Shown: positions 45,101 through 53,085 of the stretch, piece by piece
Layout of the letters: every line of letters starts with the position of its first letter
Position numbering within the stretch: position 1 is the first letter of the stretch
DNA from: Kaistella sp.
Lineage (GTDB): Bacteria > Bacteroidota > Bacteroidia > Flavobacteriales > Weeksellaceae
DNA: 64,000 bases
NCBI GenBank assembly: GCA_019459085.1
Contig: JAIBEW010000019.1
Span: forward strand, 1-64,000
Direction: 5' to 3'
Program-made: the position numbers and the translations under genes
Notes under the pieces: model-generated
What the model saw: the letters and a program-made list of their open reading frames with translations, nothing else
Database searches by the model: none
What the model was told of the DNA's origin: nothing

Positions 45101-45158
45101 TCAAAGCCGGATCTTTCAGTTCATGAATACTTCTGAATTGTATTTTGTTTGAAGCCAT
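42102..45158 (-). CDS. actB: Alternative Complex III subunit ActB (molybdopterin-oxidoreductase-like, Fe-S)
   Basis: A 1018-aa fusion. The N-terminus has a Tat signal preceded by a 47-residue lead, with SRRDFLK at 48-54 and a lipobox-like LAA-Cys68. Residues about 80-740 form a molybdopterin-oxidoreductase-like domain without an obvious cofactor ligand, as known for ActB. The C-terminal part (about 770-990) is ferredoxin-like with four cysteine clusters (CTGCGACIIAC, CQHCNHAPCETVC, CIGTRYCANNC, CSMCIQ with CVNACP). It relays electrons from quinol to the hemes of ActA and ActE. Confidence 0.95.
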   Translation of the reverse strand: MASNKIQFRSIHELKDPALNTKLAQKEFQNEIPVDEFSSDSEKDSGTSRRDFLKLLGFSTAAVTLAACEAPVIKTIPYVVKPHDIIPGIPNYYASTYFDGYDFASVLVKTREGRPIKIEPNPAANELGRTNARTQAAVLSLYDNDKVKQPKLDGKDETFDKVDDFVLKGLTEAQAGGKRIVVLSHSFASPTFKKLFADFKTKYPTAELVTYDALPHAAALDAAQEVFGQRALPVYDLSKTQLVVSFQADFLSDFNGGSLESSYAIARKPGPQMMRHIQVESNMSLAGANADTRIKLKPSLVNKTLVEVYNGLNGGTSDKIAAGIVKELQEKGSNAVVFADGSKGAQVLAHLINQKLASTAFIGKANFLKEFDGARYQEFLAWMNAGQVGVLITNNVNPIYSSNKGEDFRKALAKVPYVVAVADKKNEMYKAAKAVIPVANWLESWGDMSPQTGVYTLMQPTIQKIYKSRQIEESLLVWMNGKNNAANNYYDYLKANAAGLIGGTTFNKALYNGIIPGGNTASLSYAGGNAAQAVAELGNFKASDMELVLYTKTSMGDGTQANNPWLQELPDPISRLSWDNYLTVSPKDAERLGLENDLNARMQLDGSVVNLTANGVTLKGVPVFIQPGQAEGSVGLALGYGKKDSGAVADNGVNAYPLFDGSNLIVSNIKLDKTGDDHEFAGMQLQNTLMGRYEIAREVPLDTYLNVDFNDEEFGWNKPLEYHTIGGALPAGKIDLWDAFDDTDGPHFNLSVDLNSCTGCGACIIACQAENNVPVVGKEEIRMSRDMYWLRIDRYYSAIEKLDTRQVVDRGLNAAEMYGGPFTEGILNHPADNPDVIFQPVMCQHCNHAPCETVCPVAATSHGKQGQNQMAYNRCIGTRYCANNCPYKVRRFNWFTYNLNDKFDFHQNNDLGRMVLNPDVVVRTRGVMEKCSMCIQMTQNTILEAKKEGRIVKDGEFSTACVNACPTGAMKFGDMNDKASKVRALYNDNRRYTLLEEIGTKPNVFYHTKIRNRKENIV

Positions 45159-45180
45159 TGATACTTCTAATTTTTAGTTG

Positions 45181-46545
45181 TTAATAATGACATTTACCAC
45201 ACTCAAGACCTCCAATTGCTGCTACCGTGATCTTTGTTCCTGAACCGTATTGTTTTTTCAGTTTGTCATGTAGATTTTTGAAGTATTCTTTATTATATCC
45301 ATTGGTCATATCTACTTCTGTAGTACGGTGACATTCGATACACCATCCCATTGTGAAGTCGTTGGCCATCTGCACCACATTCATGGTATCAATCTGGCCG
45401 TGACATGCTTTACACACCACATCAATCTGGCCTTCAGGATTTTTCTTGTTGAATGAGGAAATAATTGCTTGCTCTCCTGCTACAACGTGCTGCGAGTGGT
45501 TAAAGTAAACGAAATCAGGCATATTGTGAATTCGCGTCCATTCAACCCGCTGTGTTTTCCCTGTATACTGCTGTGTTGCAGGATCCCAACCTGTAGAAGC
45601 ATAGATCTTCTGGATTTCACCGTCGTAGAATGCTTTGTCTTTACCTGGCTCCATATATTTTCCGTTGTATTCGGAAATTGTGCGGTGACAGTTCATACAT
45701 ACGTTCATGGAAGGTATTTCTGAAACTTTTCCGTATTTGGCTGAGGAGTGACATAACTGACAGTCGATTTTATTTTCTCCGGCGTGAATTTTATGTGAGA
45801 AATAGATGGGTTGCTCCGGCTTGTAGCCTTTGTAAACACCAATCCACATCATCCAGTTCCAGATTCCGTAGGCAGCAAAAATAGCAAGTAGAGCTATAAC
45901 TCCTTTTCCGATATAACTGTATTTTCTGTACAGATCAGCAAACGAATAAGCTCTTGAAGACTGCAGTCCCGACAATTCATCCGATTGCTGAAGTTTAACA
46001 AGCTGTCTGAGCTTGAAAAGCATCCAAAGCAAAAGTCCGCCAATGGCAAGCAGTGAAATCAGAATGATTTTGGAATTAACTGAATCTTTTTTTGCAGCTT
46101 CGAGTGCAGCTACAGAATTCGCATCTGCAGTTCCGGCAGCGGCATCTGCTGCAGGTTCAGCAGCGGGTGGATTAGTGGTGTATTCTAAAATGTCGTTGAT
46201 GTCCTGATCCGTAAGATTAGGAAACTGCAACATTTCAACCTTGTTAAATTTTTGAAAAACTTCATTGGCATACTTGTCACCGGAAGCCCGGAGTGCCTTG
46301 TTGTCTTTAATCCATTTTTGAAGCCAATCTGTATCCAGATTCTGTTCTGTTTTAAGTCGTGCAACTACGCCACCTAAAGCCGGACCAGTCATCTGCTTAT
46401 CTAAAGCGTGACATGCAGTACAGTTTGCTTTAAAAAGTTTTTCACCGTTTTTGGCATCTCCCTGAGCGTAAATAGAAGCACTGGTCGACAGCAACAGACC
46501 TATTGCAATAAGACCTCTTTTGTAATGCTTTCTCCAACTAATCAT
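45181..46545 (-). CDS. actA: Alternative Complex III multiheme cytochrome ActA (six CxxCH motifs)
   Basis: A 454-aa cytochrome, first gene of the operon. The signal peptide ends near residue 28 (SIYAQG). A class I cytochrome domain with Cys42-x-x-Cys45-His46 (CTACH) occupies about 28-120. A Pro/Ala linker and a membrane helix (about 158-177, IILISLLAIGGLLLWML) follow, then another helix (about 215-234), then a multiheme domain with CQLCH, CMNCH, CKACH, CIECH and CGKCH. That makes six heme sites, against five in the classic ActA, so it looks like an extra cytochrome fused at the N-terminus. It is preceded by a -7 promoter match. Confidence 0.93.
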   Translation of the reverse strand: MISWRKHYKRGLIAIGLLLSTSASIYAQGDAKNGEKLFKANCTACHALDKQMTGPALGGVVARLKTEQNLDTDWLQKWIKDNKALRASGDKYANEVFQKFNKVEMLQFPNLTDQDINDILEYTTNPPAAEPAADAAAGTADANSVAALEAAKKDSVNSKIILISLLAIGGLLLWMLFKLRQLVKLQQSDELSGLQSSRAYSFADLYRKYSYIGKGVIALLAIFAAYGIWNWMMWIGVYKGYKPEQPIYFSHKIHAGENKIDCQLCHSSAKYGKVSEIPSMNVCMNCHRTISEYNGKYMEPGKDKAFYDGEIQKIYASTGWDPATQQYTGKTQRVEWTRIHNMPDFVYFNHSQHVVAGEQAIISSFNKKNPEGQIDVVCKACHGQIDTMNVVQMANDFTMGWCIECHRTTEVDMTNGYNKEYFKNLHDKLKKQYGSGTKITVAAIGGLECGKCHY

Positions 46546-46594
46546 TTATAAAATCTTGGGTTAGTAAATTGTATTGAATGCTTTTTCAATTTGG

Positions 46595-46602
46595 CAAAAA
46601 TA
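46595..46602 (-). promoter_or_regulatory. Promoter -7 element of the act operon
   Basis: TATTTTTG on the minus strand, 49 bases before the actA ATG. No TTTG at the right spacing was found. Confidence 0.5.
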
Positions 46603-46707
46603 AGACATTTAACAGAAAATTAACAGCAGATAAATAAAGCAAATGCCGATTTGACGGTAATTTGTATTAGTTCTAAATAACAAAGAGTGGTATGATTTTT
46701 ATTTGTT

Positions 46708-46715
46708 TAAATTTG
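46708..46715 (+). promoter_or_regulatory. Promoter -7 element of the SPOR gene
   Basis: TAAATTTG, 16 bases before the ATG at 46732. It is divergent from the act operon. The -33 region has no clear TTTG at proper distance. Confidence 0.5.
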
Positions 46716-46731
46716 CCTGAAATAATACGGA

Positions 46732-47262
46732 ATGAAAAATTTTATCAAAATAAGTCTGGTTTTTATCACAGCTTTTTTTTATCATATTGATGCTCAACAG
46801 GTTGTTAAAAAAGACACGCTTTCGGGTACAGAATTAAGCGTGGCAATGGACAGCCGGATCAATGATGCGTTGATGAAAATCGAAGACAACTGCGACCGCT
46901 TAGCGATGAATTCAAACGAAAGTAATGATAATCCACGAACAGGAAGATCAACAGTTGTTGTTCCCAGCAGAGCTTTAACCAATGCAGAAATCTGCCGCCG
47001 GAATCCCAGAATTTTGGGATATAAAATTCAGATCAACACCGTAAGAACCAACGAAGAAGCCAACGAAGTAAAAGCTTATTTCCGCAGAAGGTTCCCGAAC
47101 CTGAAAGTGGAAACCGACGCTTCTTTACGTCCAAACTATAAAATCTTAGCCGGAAGCTACTTTACCAGACAAAGCGCAGCATCTGATCTTTCAAGAATCA
47201 GAGAATACTTCAAATCCGCGATTGCCGTTCAGTACAGGGTTTTCTGTGTTGAAGCCAAATAA
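46732..47262 (+). CDS. SPOR-domain secreted protein
   Basis: A 176-aa protein with an N-terminal signal (MKNFIKISLVFITAFFYHIDAQ) and a C-terminal SPOR-like domain (about 88-176: ILGYKIQINTVRTNEEANEVKAYFRRRFPNLKVE, then YKILAGSYFTRQSAASDLSRIREYF). SPOR domains bind glycan strands lacking stem peptides at division sites, so a peptidoglycan-binding role is likely. It has its own promoter and terminator and is divergent from actA, a neighbour arrangement seen in relatives. Confidence 0.85.
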   Translation: MKNFIKISLVFITAFFYHIDAQQVVKKDTLSGTELSVAMDSRINDALMKIEDNCDRLAMNSNESNDNPRTGRSTVVVPSRALTNAEICRRNPRILGYKIQINTVRTNEEANEVKAYFRRRFPNLKVETDASLRPNYKILAGSYFTRQSAASDLSRIREYFKSAIAVQYRVFCVEAK

Positions 47263-47281
47263 ATTTATTCAAGAAAATGAG

Positions 47282-47306
47282 AAAGCCGGAATTGATTTCC
47301 GGCTTT
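47282..47306. terminator. Terminator between the SPOR gene and the membrane-protein gene
   Basis: A perfect 10-bp stem (47282-47291 with 47297-47306) and 5-base loop followed by a T-run. It serves the plus-strand SPOR gene, and its symmetry may also end the converging gene at 47309. Confidence 0.85.
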
Positions 47307-47308
47307 TT

Positions 47309-48601
47309 TTAGCGGTAATACGTATCGAGGAAAAAGAAAAACTCTTCCATCCGGATGATGTTGTTCATTGCCGTGTACACAAAAATAATGGTAAGGACCG
47401 CCATCAGTGAAGAAAGCACTTTCGGCGAATCACGGTACGAGAAAAACAGCCAGCCAATCATCAGCGGATATACAAACACAAAATGACCACCGTAAATGTA
47501 CGAAGTGTGAAGCCCGAACTTCAGAACACAGTGAATGATCACATCAAAAAGGAAAGAAATCATGAGGATCTGTGCAAACTTATTTCTGAAATTTCTTGCA
47601 TAAGCCCAAACCACAAGTGAGAGCACTAATCCTATCAAGACATAAGAGATTTCACTCGAGTAAACATCCATAAAAAGTGCTTTGTAATCGAACCCTTTTT
47701 TATTGTGATAATCCCTGATTACGAAGGATGGAAACAGAATATTTCCTCCAAAAAACCAGGATGAAATCATATCCCAGAGTGGCGTAACCTTAGGTTTCGA
47801 GAATTTCTCATACTGTTCACCGGTTTTTTCAAATATTTTAAGATAATTGAAATCAATCCGGTACAGATAAAGCAGCACGAAACAACTGGCCGAAATCAAA
47901 CCTCTTAACGCCATATTTCCAAATTTTCTGAGGTCGCGGAATACGTTTTTCTCAAAAAGCAGCGGAATATAAGCTTTTACAATATTGGTGATGGTGAGAC
48001 CACCCAGTGTAACAGCCGAAAGCGCAAGTGCAGCAGCAGGAATTTTTTGTTCATTCCTGAGTTTCAGCGCTGCATAATAATTGAAAAGTACGAGCAGAAA
48101 AAGGGTGTATGTATACGTTTCCGGAGTGAAGGAAAGCAGAATATTGGTTGAAAAAACACCGAAAAATGCCAAAATCAATAATGAAACGACCAACGGAAGC
48201 TGAATGATGTTCTTCAGATATTTAAAAATCTGAACAATGCTCAGACTCACCGTAACCGCACTGCTCAGCGCCAATACCAACCGAAAATTCACATCGCTTT
48301 TTCCGTCAGAAAAAAAGAATGCAATGTTTCGGAGCACCTCAAAAAAATAATTGGAAAGCGGATGCCTCTCGAAACCGCCACCGGTAAGTACAACCGAGCG
48401 GTTATCGAAACTGAAATACGCATCCCACGGAATTCTGTTATCGAAAACGATGCAGTAATTCAGGGCAATTGCACCCGCCAGAAGGCCATAAACGGCAAGA
48501 AAAAATAAGAAAACCAGCAATTCCGCGACGGTTGCAGGGAAAATAAGGCTGAAAAAATGCTTTAATTTGGTTTGAAGTTTCAAGAGATTGGTTTTCTGCA
48601 A
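47309..48601 (-). CDS. Polytopic membrane protein (DUF6080-like)
   Basis: An integral membrane protein of up to 430 aa with about ten hydrophobic segments, beginning AELLVFLFFLAVYGLLAGAIAL (about 25-46), then a loop with FERHPLSNYFFEVLRN and repeated helices to the end (SSLMAVLTIIFVYTAM). The layout recalls GT-C-like membrane glycosyltransferase folds, and I believe relatives carry the label DUF6080, though no function is known. No ATG opens the frame: candidates are TTG codons at 48601 or 48583. It lies 12 bases after selO, so the start by coupling at 48601 is plausible. Treat the N-terminus as uncertain. Confidence 0.75.
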   Translation of the reverse strand: MQKTNLLKLQTKLKHFFSLIFPATVAELLVFLFFLAVYGLLAGAIALNYCIVFDNRIPWDAYFSFDNRSVVLTGGGFERHPLSNYFFEVLRNIAFFFSDGKSDVNFRLVLALSSAVTVSLSIVQIFKYLKNIIQLPLVVSLLILAFFGVFSTNILLSFTPETYTYTLFLLVLFNYYAALKLRNEQKIPAAALALSAVTLGGLTITNIVKAYIPLLFEKNVFRDLRKFGNMALRGLISASCFVLLYLYRIDFNYLKIFEKTGEQYEKFSKPKVTPLWDMISSWFFGGNILFPSFVIRDYHNKKGFDYKALFMDVYSSEISYVLIGLVLSLVVWAYARNFRNKFAQILMISFLFDVIIHCVLKFGLHTSYIYGGHFVFVYPLMIGWLFFSYRDSPKVLSSLMAVLTIIFVYTAMNNIIRMEEFFFFLDTYYR

Positions 48602-48613
48602 AAGTAAACAAAA

Positions 48614-50155
48614 TCATGAACTGCACGAAAGCATGCTGCATCCCGACCGGTCATCGTAAACAGATGGTCTTTTCTTCGAAAATTCAGGGTAAATTTCCTC
48701 ATACGGATTGTGGAGCGCATTTAAAATCTTACCGAACATGTCTTTTTTGCCGGCTTCGAGTTCTTCAATGCATTCAAAAAGAATATAATTCCTCAGGATG
48801 AATTTCGGATTGTTTGCCTTCATCATCGCAAGAGACGCCTCTGTAGAAATCGTATTCTTGGCTTTCCGTTTCCGGTACAGCTCAATAAAATCAGTGAGTT
48901 CCTTCATCTGAACTTCAGTTATTTCGGCATAAAATGTATTTTCAAAAAGGATTTTCAGACCACTGTTCTCTTCCAGTTTTTCCAGCTGATTAAAGAATAA
49001 AGTATAGTCGATCTTCAAATCTTCCATCAATTTTTGCCAGTTCGTGAAGAATTCGCTGTCACTTTCCGATACCATTTCAAAACCAAACTTAGTCGCGAGC
49101 ATTTCATCATGCTTTTTCCAGAAGGTCAGACTGAAATCATTTAGTACCTTTTCCAGAAATGCTTCATCTTTAATCAAAGAAAAAAGGGCGTTGGCGAGCT
49201 GCCACAGATTCCATTGCGCAATCTGCGCCTGTTTACCGAAGGCGTATCTCCGTCCGGGCAAATCGGTGGTGTTTGGTGTAAAATTAAGATCGTATTCATC
49301 CAGAAAAGAAAAAGGTCCGTAATCAATGGTCAGTCCCAAAACCGACATGTTATCAGTATTCATCACGCCATGAACAAAACCAACGCGGTACCATTCCACC
49401 ATTAAATCGGCTGTTCTGAGGGCGATATTTTCAAAAAATTCGCGGTATTTATTTTCGCTTTCCGCATCGATTTCGGGAAAATAGTTGATAATGGCAAAAT
49501 CGGTGAGTTTTTTCAGAAGATCTGTTTCCTTTTGAGCTGAAATGAGTTCAAAATGCCCGAAACGCAGGAAACTTTCCGCGGTTCTGATCATGACTGCACC
49601 CTTTTCCGGCGCCGGATTTCCATCGTACATCATATCGCGCATCACTTTTTCGCCGGTCAGACACAGACTCAACGATCTTGTAGTTGGAATATTCAGGAAA
49701 AACATGGCTTCGCTCATCAGATATTCTCTAACTGAAGAACGCAAAACGGCTCTGCCGTCGGCATGACGCGAGTACGGAGTTGCTCCGGCTCCTTTCCACT
49801 GGATTTCTGTCGTTTTACCTTCTTTATTTTGTATTTCTCCGGCATAAATGGCTCTTCCGTCTCCTAACTGTCCCGCCCAGTTACCGAACTGATGACCGGC
49901 ATAAGCGGTGGCATAAGTCACCCACTTTTCGGGAAGGTTGTTGCCTACTAGAAAATCCAGATCATTATCCGCCAATTTCCCTAAACCGATTTCTTCGGCA
50001 AGGTTTTCATTGAAATCCAGAAGTTCAGGATGCGGAAATCCCGCCGGTTTCACAGCCGCGAAAAGGATTTTCGGCGTTTGCCGCTGCATATTATTTCCCG
50101 AAAAATCTCCCGGAAACATTTCGGTAAAGCGTTGCATAATACTGTTCAGATTCAT
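48614..50155 (-). CDS. selO: Protein adenylyltransferase SelO (YdiU/UPF0061 family)
   Basis: A 513-aa pseudokinase-fold enzyme that transfers AMP from ATP to Ser, Thr or Tyr of target proteins, linked in other bacteria to redox stress. Characteristic blocks are AGHQFGNWAGQLGDGRAIYAGE, RHADGRAVLRSSVREYLMSEAM and FVHGVMNTDNMSVLGLTIDYGPFSFLDEY, the last with the metal-binding Asn-Asp residues. The protein ends CSMLSCSS. The Cys third from the end corresponds to the position that is selenocysteine in some eukaryotic homologues. It is followed closely by the membrane-protein gene. Confidence 0.95.
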   Translation of the reverse strand: MNLNSIMQRFTEMFPGDFSGNNMQRQTPKILFAAVKPAGFPHPELLDFNENLAEEIGLGKLADNDLDFLVGNNLPEKWVTYATAYAGHQFGNWAGQLGDGRAIYAGEIQNKEGKTTEIQWKGAGATPYSRHADGRAVLRSSVREYLMSEAMFFLNIPTTRSLSLCLTGEKVMRDMMYDGNPAPEKGAVMIRTAESFLRFGHFELISAQKETDLLKKLTDFAIINYFPEIDAESENKYREFFENIALRTADLMVEWYRVGFVHGVMNTDNMSVLGLTIDYGPFSFLDEYDLNFTPNTTDLPGRRYAFGKQAQIAQWNLWQLANALFSLIKDEAFLEKVLNDFSLTFWKKHDEMLATKFGFEMVSESDSEFFTNWQKLMEDLKIDYTLFFNQLEKLEENSGLKILFENTFYAEITEVQMKELTDFIELYRKRKAKNTISTEASLAMMKANNPKFILRNYILFECIEELEAGKKDMFGKILNALHNPYEEIYPEFSKKRPSVYDDRSGCSMLSCSS

Positions 50156-50188
50156 GGTTCAAAATTAGTGATTAAATTCCGGGCATAG

Positions 50189-50219
50189 AAAAAGCCCTTC
50201 CGTAAACGAAAAGGCTTTT
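50189..50219 (-). terminator. Terminator after the PBP1A gene
   Basis: Arms 50189-50202 and 50207-50219 form a stem with two internal mismatches and a TAAA loop, with flanking A and T runs. It lies 20 bases downstream of the PBP1A stop and before selO. Confidence 0.6.
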
Positions 50220-50238
50220 AAATATAAATATTTTTCTG

Positions 50239-52614
50239 TTATTTGTTGAAATCAATCTCTTCACCACTGTTAATGACTTCATTAACATTTTCCTCTTTTT
50301 TTGTATTCGTTTTGGGTTGAGCTTCAGGTTCAGGTTCCGGATTCTTGAGTTCATCAATTGTCTGCAAACCCCCGTCATCACCATACCCACCAAGACCCTG
50401 AAGGTCTGAACAGTCTCCTTTCCATTCCGAAGGTTTAACAAATTTATCTTCGGGAGTCACTCCAAGCGTTTTATCGGCATACACTTTTTTCATAAAAATA
50501 GCCCATATCGGAAGCGCCATTTTTGCACCCTGTCCTTCACCGGTTCCGCGGAAGTGGGTCGCCCGGTCTTCCCAGCCTACCCAAACGCCGGTGGCGAGAT
50601 TCGGGGTGATTCCCATAAACCAACCGTCAGAATTATTCTGCGTTGTACCGGTTTTTCCTGCAATTTCAATTTCCGCAGGAATGCCTTTCCTCCGAAGTTC
50701 GCCGGAAGCGGTACCATAAGCTGCAACGCCTTTCATCAGATCAATCATCGTGTAAGCATACAGCTCGTTCATGACTTCCTTCATTTCAGGTTTTACTTCT
50801 TTAATGACCCTGCTGTTTGCGTCTTCGATACGCCAGATCATTTCAGGTTTAATATAGTTACCGTAATTGGCAAATGTGCTATATGCGCCTAACATTTCAA
50901 AAATTGTGATGTCTGAAGAACCCAGCGCTACTGCGTATTCGTTCGGAATTTCTTCTGTAACGCCCAAATCTCTTGCAGTCTGGATGACACTTTTAGGAGT
51001 GGTCATTTCAATCAAACGAACAGCCACCGGGTTTTTGGAATGAGCCAAAGCGTCTCTTAAAGTCAGGCTGCCTCCAGATCCTTCCACCGTCCAGGTTCCT
51101 TTTCTGTACGTTGCGTTAGAAATGGTTGAACACGGCGTTAAGCCCAGTTTCATAATTGCAGTTGCATATACAAATGGTTTAAAGGTCGATCCAACCTGTC
51201 TTTTTCCCTGCTTGATATGGTCGTACTGGAAATGCTGCCAGTTGATTCCGCCCACCCAGGCTTTTATTTCGCCGGTTCCGGGAACCATCGACATTAATCC
51301 GGCCTGCGCAATCTGCTTATGGTAGCGGATGGAATCCCACGGAGTCATTTCGACTTCTTCTTCGCCACCCCAGGTAAACCGGGACATTTTGGTCGGAGTT
51401 TTGAAATCCATCATAATGGAATCTTCAGAAACTCCTGCTGCTTTTTGCTGCTTATAGCGCCCCGTTCTTTTTACGGCCTGCATCATCACCGAATTAATCT
51501 GGGCATCATCCAAGAAATAGAAAGGTGCTTCTTTACGGCCGCGCTGTTCTGCGTCAAAGTTTTTCTGGAGCTCAGTCAGGTGTTCTCTGATGGATTCTTC
51601 AGCATAATTCTGCATTTTAGAATCCAGGGTTACATAAATTTTAAGGCCATCGCGAAAAAGATTCAGGCTTTTTCCGGTCTGCTTTTCATAATCTTTTAAA
51701 TAACGGTCGATTTCCTTACGCAGATAAAATTTATAATACGCCGAATAACCTTCATCAACAGTTTTTACCGGCTGATAATCAATTTTTACCGGGGTGTTTA
51801 TCGCTTTGTCGTAATTTTCCTGATCCAGATATCCGGTCTTCAGCATTTGATCCAGCACGACATCTCTTCTCAGTTTAGTTCTTTCGGGGAATCTTTTCGG
51901 ATTGTTTTTCACCGGATTTTCGAGCATTGCAACAAATGTTGCTGCTTCCGGAAGCGTAAGTTCAGGCGTGGATTTGTTAAAATAAATACGCGAAGCCATC
52001 TCAATTCCGTTCGCATTGTTCACGAAATCGAATTTATTGAAATAGAGCGTGATAATTTCTTCTTTGGTATATCTTTTTTCCAGACTTACCGCTACTACCC
52101 ATTCCTTCAGTTTCTGAAACGCGCGTTCAATCTTGTTGCGGGACACCTGGTCTGTAAAAAGAAGTTTCGCCAGCTGCTGAGAAATTGTTGATCCGCCGCC
52201 GCGCTGACCGCCGTATACAACCGCCCGCGCAACTGACCAAAGATCGATCCCTGAATGTTCCTTAAAACGTTCGTCTTCTTTCGCCTGCAAGGCATACACC
52301 AAATAAGAAGGCAGTTCTTTGTAGGTAACAGGCAGGGTTTTTTCTTTCTCAAAATTGCCAAGCTTAACACCGTCGGAAGAATATATTTCTGAAGCGACAA
52401 AAATATCAGGGTTCTCGAGCTGTTTAACATCAGGCATTTCGCCCAGAAATCCCTGGGAGACCGCAAAAAAAAGTGCTGCAATCCCGATAACCAAACCAAT
52501 AAGACCCATCCAGATCATTCTGACCCACTTGCGCCAACCTGTTCTCTTGGTTTTATTATTTTTTGGAGGAAGCGGAAAATTCGGTCTGCTCCCATTGTTC
52601 TGTTTGTTTTCCAT
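50239..52614 (-). CDS. Penicillin-binding protein 1A (transglycosylase/transpeptidase)
   Basis: A class A PBP of 791 aa. A short cytoplasmic N-terminus is followed by one membrane helix (about 33-53), then the GT51 glycosyltransferase domain with catalytic Glu in AKEDERFKEHSG and RGGGSTISQQLAKLLF (about 110-160), then the transpeptidase domain with GSTFKPF (SxxK), SKNP (SxN) and KTGTTQNN (KTG). The C-terminus is acidic (EPEPEAQ... KEENVNEVINSGEEI). It polymerises and cross-links peptidoglycan at the outer face of the inner membrane. The order ricT-gldH-PBP1A on one strand is typical of Flavobacteriia. Confidence 0.94.
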   Translation of the reverse strand: MENKQNNGSRPNFPLPPKNNKTKRTGWRKWVRMIWMGLIGLVIGIAALFFAVSQGFLGEMPDVKQLENPDIFVASEIYSSDGVKLGNFEKEKTLPVTYKELPSYLVYALQAKEDERFKEHSGIDLWSVARAVVYGGQRGGGSTISQQLAKLLFTDQVSRNKIERAFQKLKEWVVAVSLEKRYTKEEIITLYFNKFDFVNNANGIEMASRIYFNKSTPELTLPEAATFVAMLENPVKNNPKRFPERTKLRRDVVLDQMLKTGYLDQENYDKAINTPVKIDYQPVKTVDEGYSAYYKFYLRKEIDRYLKDYEKQTGKSLNLFRDGLKIYVTLDSKMQNYAEESIREHLTELQKNFDAEQRGRKEAPFYFLDDAQINSVMMQAVKRTGRYKQQKAAGVSEDSIMMDFKTPTKMSRFTWGGEEEVEMTPWDSIRYHKQIAQAGLMSMVPGTGEIKAWVGGINWQHFQYDHIKQGKRQVGSTFKPFVYATAIMKLGLTPCSTISNATYRKGTWTVEGSGGSLTLRDALAHSKNPVAVRLIEMTTPKSVIQTARDLGVTEEIPNEYAVALGSSDITIFEMLGAYSTFANYGNYIKPEMIWRIEDANSRVIKEVKPEMKEVMNELYAYTMIDLMKGVAAYGTASGELRRKGIPAEIEIAGKTGTTQNNSDGWFMGITPNLATGVWVGWEDRATHFRGTGEGQGAKMALPIWAIFMKKVYADKTLGVTPEDKFVKPSEWKGDCSDLQGLGGYGDDGGLQTIDELKNPEPEPEAQPKTNTKKEENVNEVINSGEEIDFNK

Positions 52615-52620
52615 AAATAA

Positions 52621-53085
52621 TTACGGTTTTGCCGGTTCTATTTTTACTCCGATGTCTTCAATTCCCGGGAGCACATCTTTGCGCATTGCCTGTATGATCC
52701 CGATGGTATATGATGCGTTTGCAGGAAATTTATAATTGAGTCTGTACTGGAAAAGATTTTCCTTTGTCTCGCCGAAACCCGTTCCAATCCATTCTCCGTT
52801 AGGATTTGCAAGGACACAGTTCAGCGTATCGGTTACTTTTTTATTCGTTTTTAAATTGGTAAGATTAACGATCATCCGCAAATTGCTGTACGGATAACTG
52901 TTATTGTTTCTTATCACAAATATAATATTTTTAGGATTTTGCGCGTCTTTGATTTCAAAACGGAACTGCTGCTCGGTTTTTTTATTCCAGGTCCCGTTTA
53001 CGGCTTTCATTTGGGTAAAATCCCCTGAATCTGAACAGCTTACAAACAAGAACAAAACGGCTAAAACAGCTAAAATCTTATGCAT
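52621..53085 (-). CDS. gldH: Gliding motility lipoprotein GldH
   Basis: A 154-aa lipoprotein: MHKILAVLAVLFLFVSC with lipobox FVS-Cys17. The mature part, with FRFEIKDAQNPKNIIFVIRNNNSYPYSNLRMIVNL and the end ASYTIGIIQAMRKDVLPGIEDIGVKI, matches GldH, needed for gliding motility in Flavobacterium johnsoniae. It overlaps ricT by 8 bases and precedes the PBP1A gene by 6 bases. Its presence points to a type IX/gliding apparatus elsewhere in the genome, although many Weeksellaceae carry gld genes without visible gliding. Confidence 0.92.
   Translation of the reverse strand: MHKILAVLAVLFLFVSCSDSGDFTQMKAVNGTWNKKTEQQFRFEIKDAQNPKNIIFVIRNNNSYPYSNLRMIVNLTNLKTNKKVTDTLNCVLANPNGEWIGTGFGETKENLFQYRLNYKFPANASYTIGIIQAMRKDVLPGIEDIGVKIEPAKP

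Noticed and set aside
48599-48606. TACTTTTG match as a promoter for the membrane-protein gene at 47309
   Set aside because: It overlaps the possible TTG start, has no -33 partner, and the gene lies 12 bases after selO, so operon read-through is simpler. I left it out as a feature.
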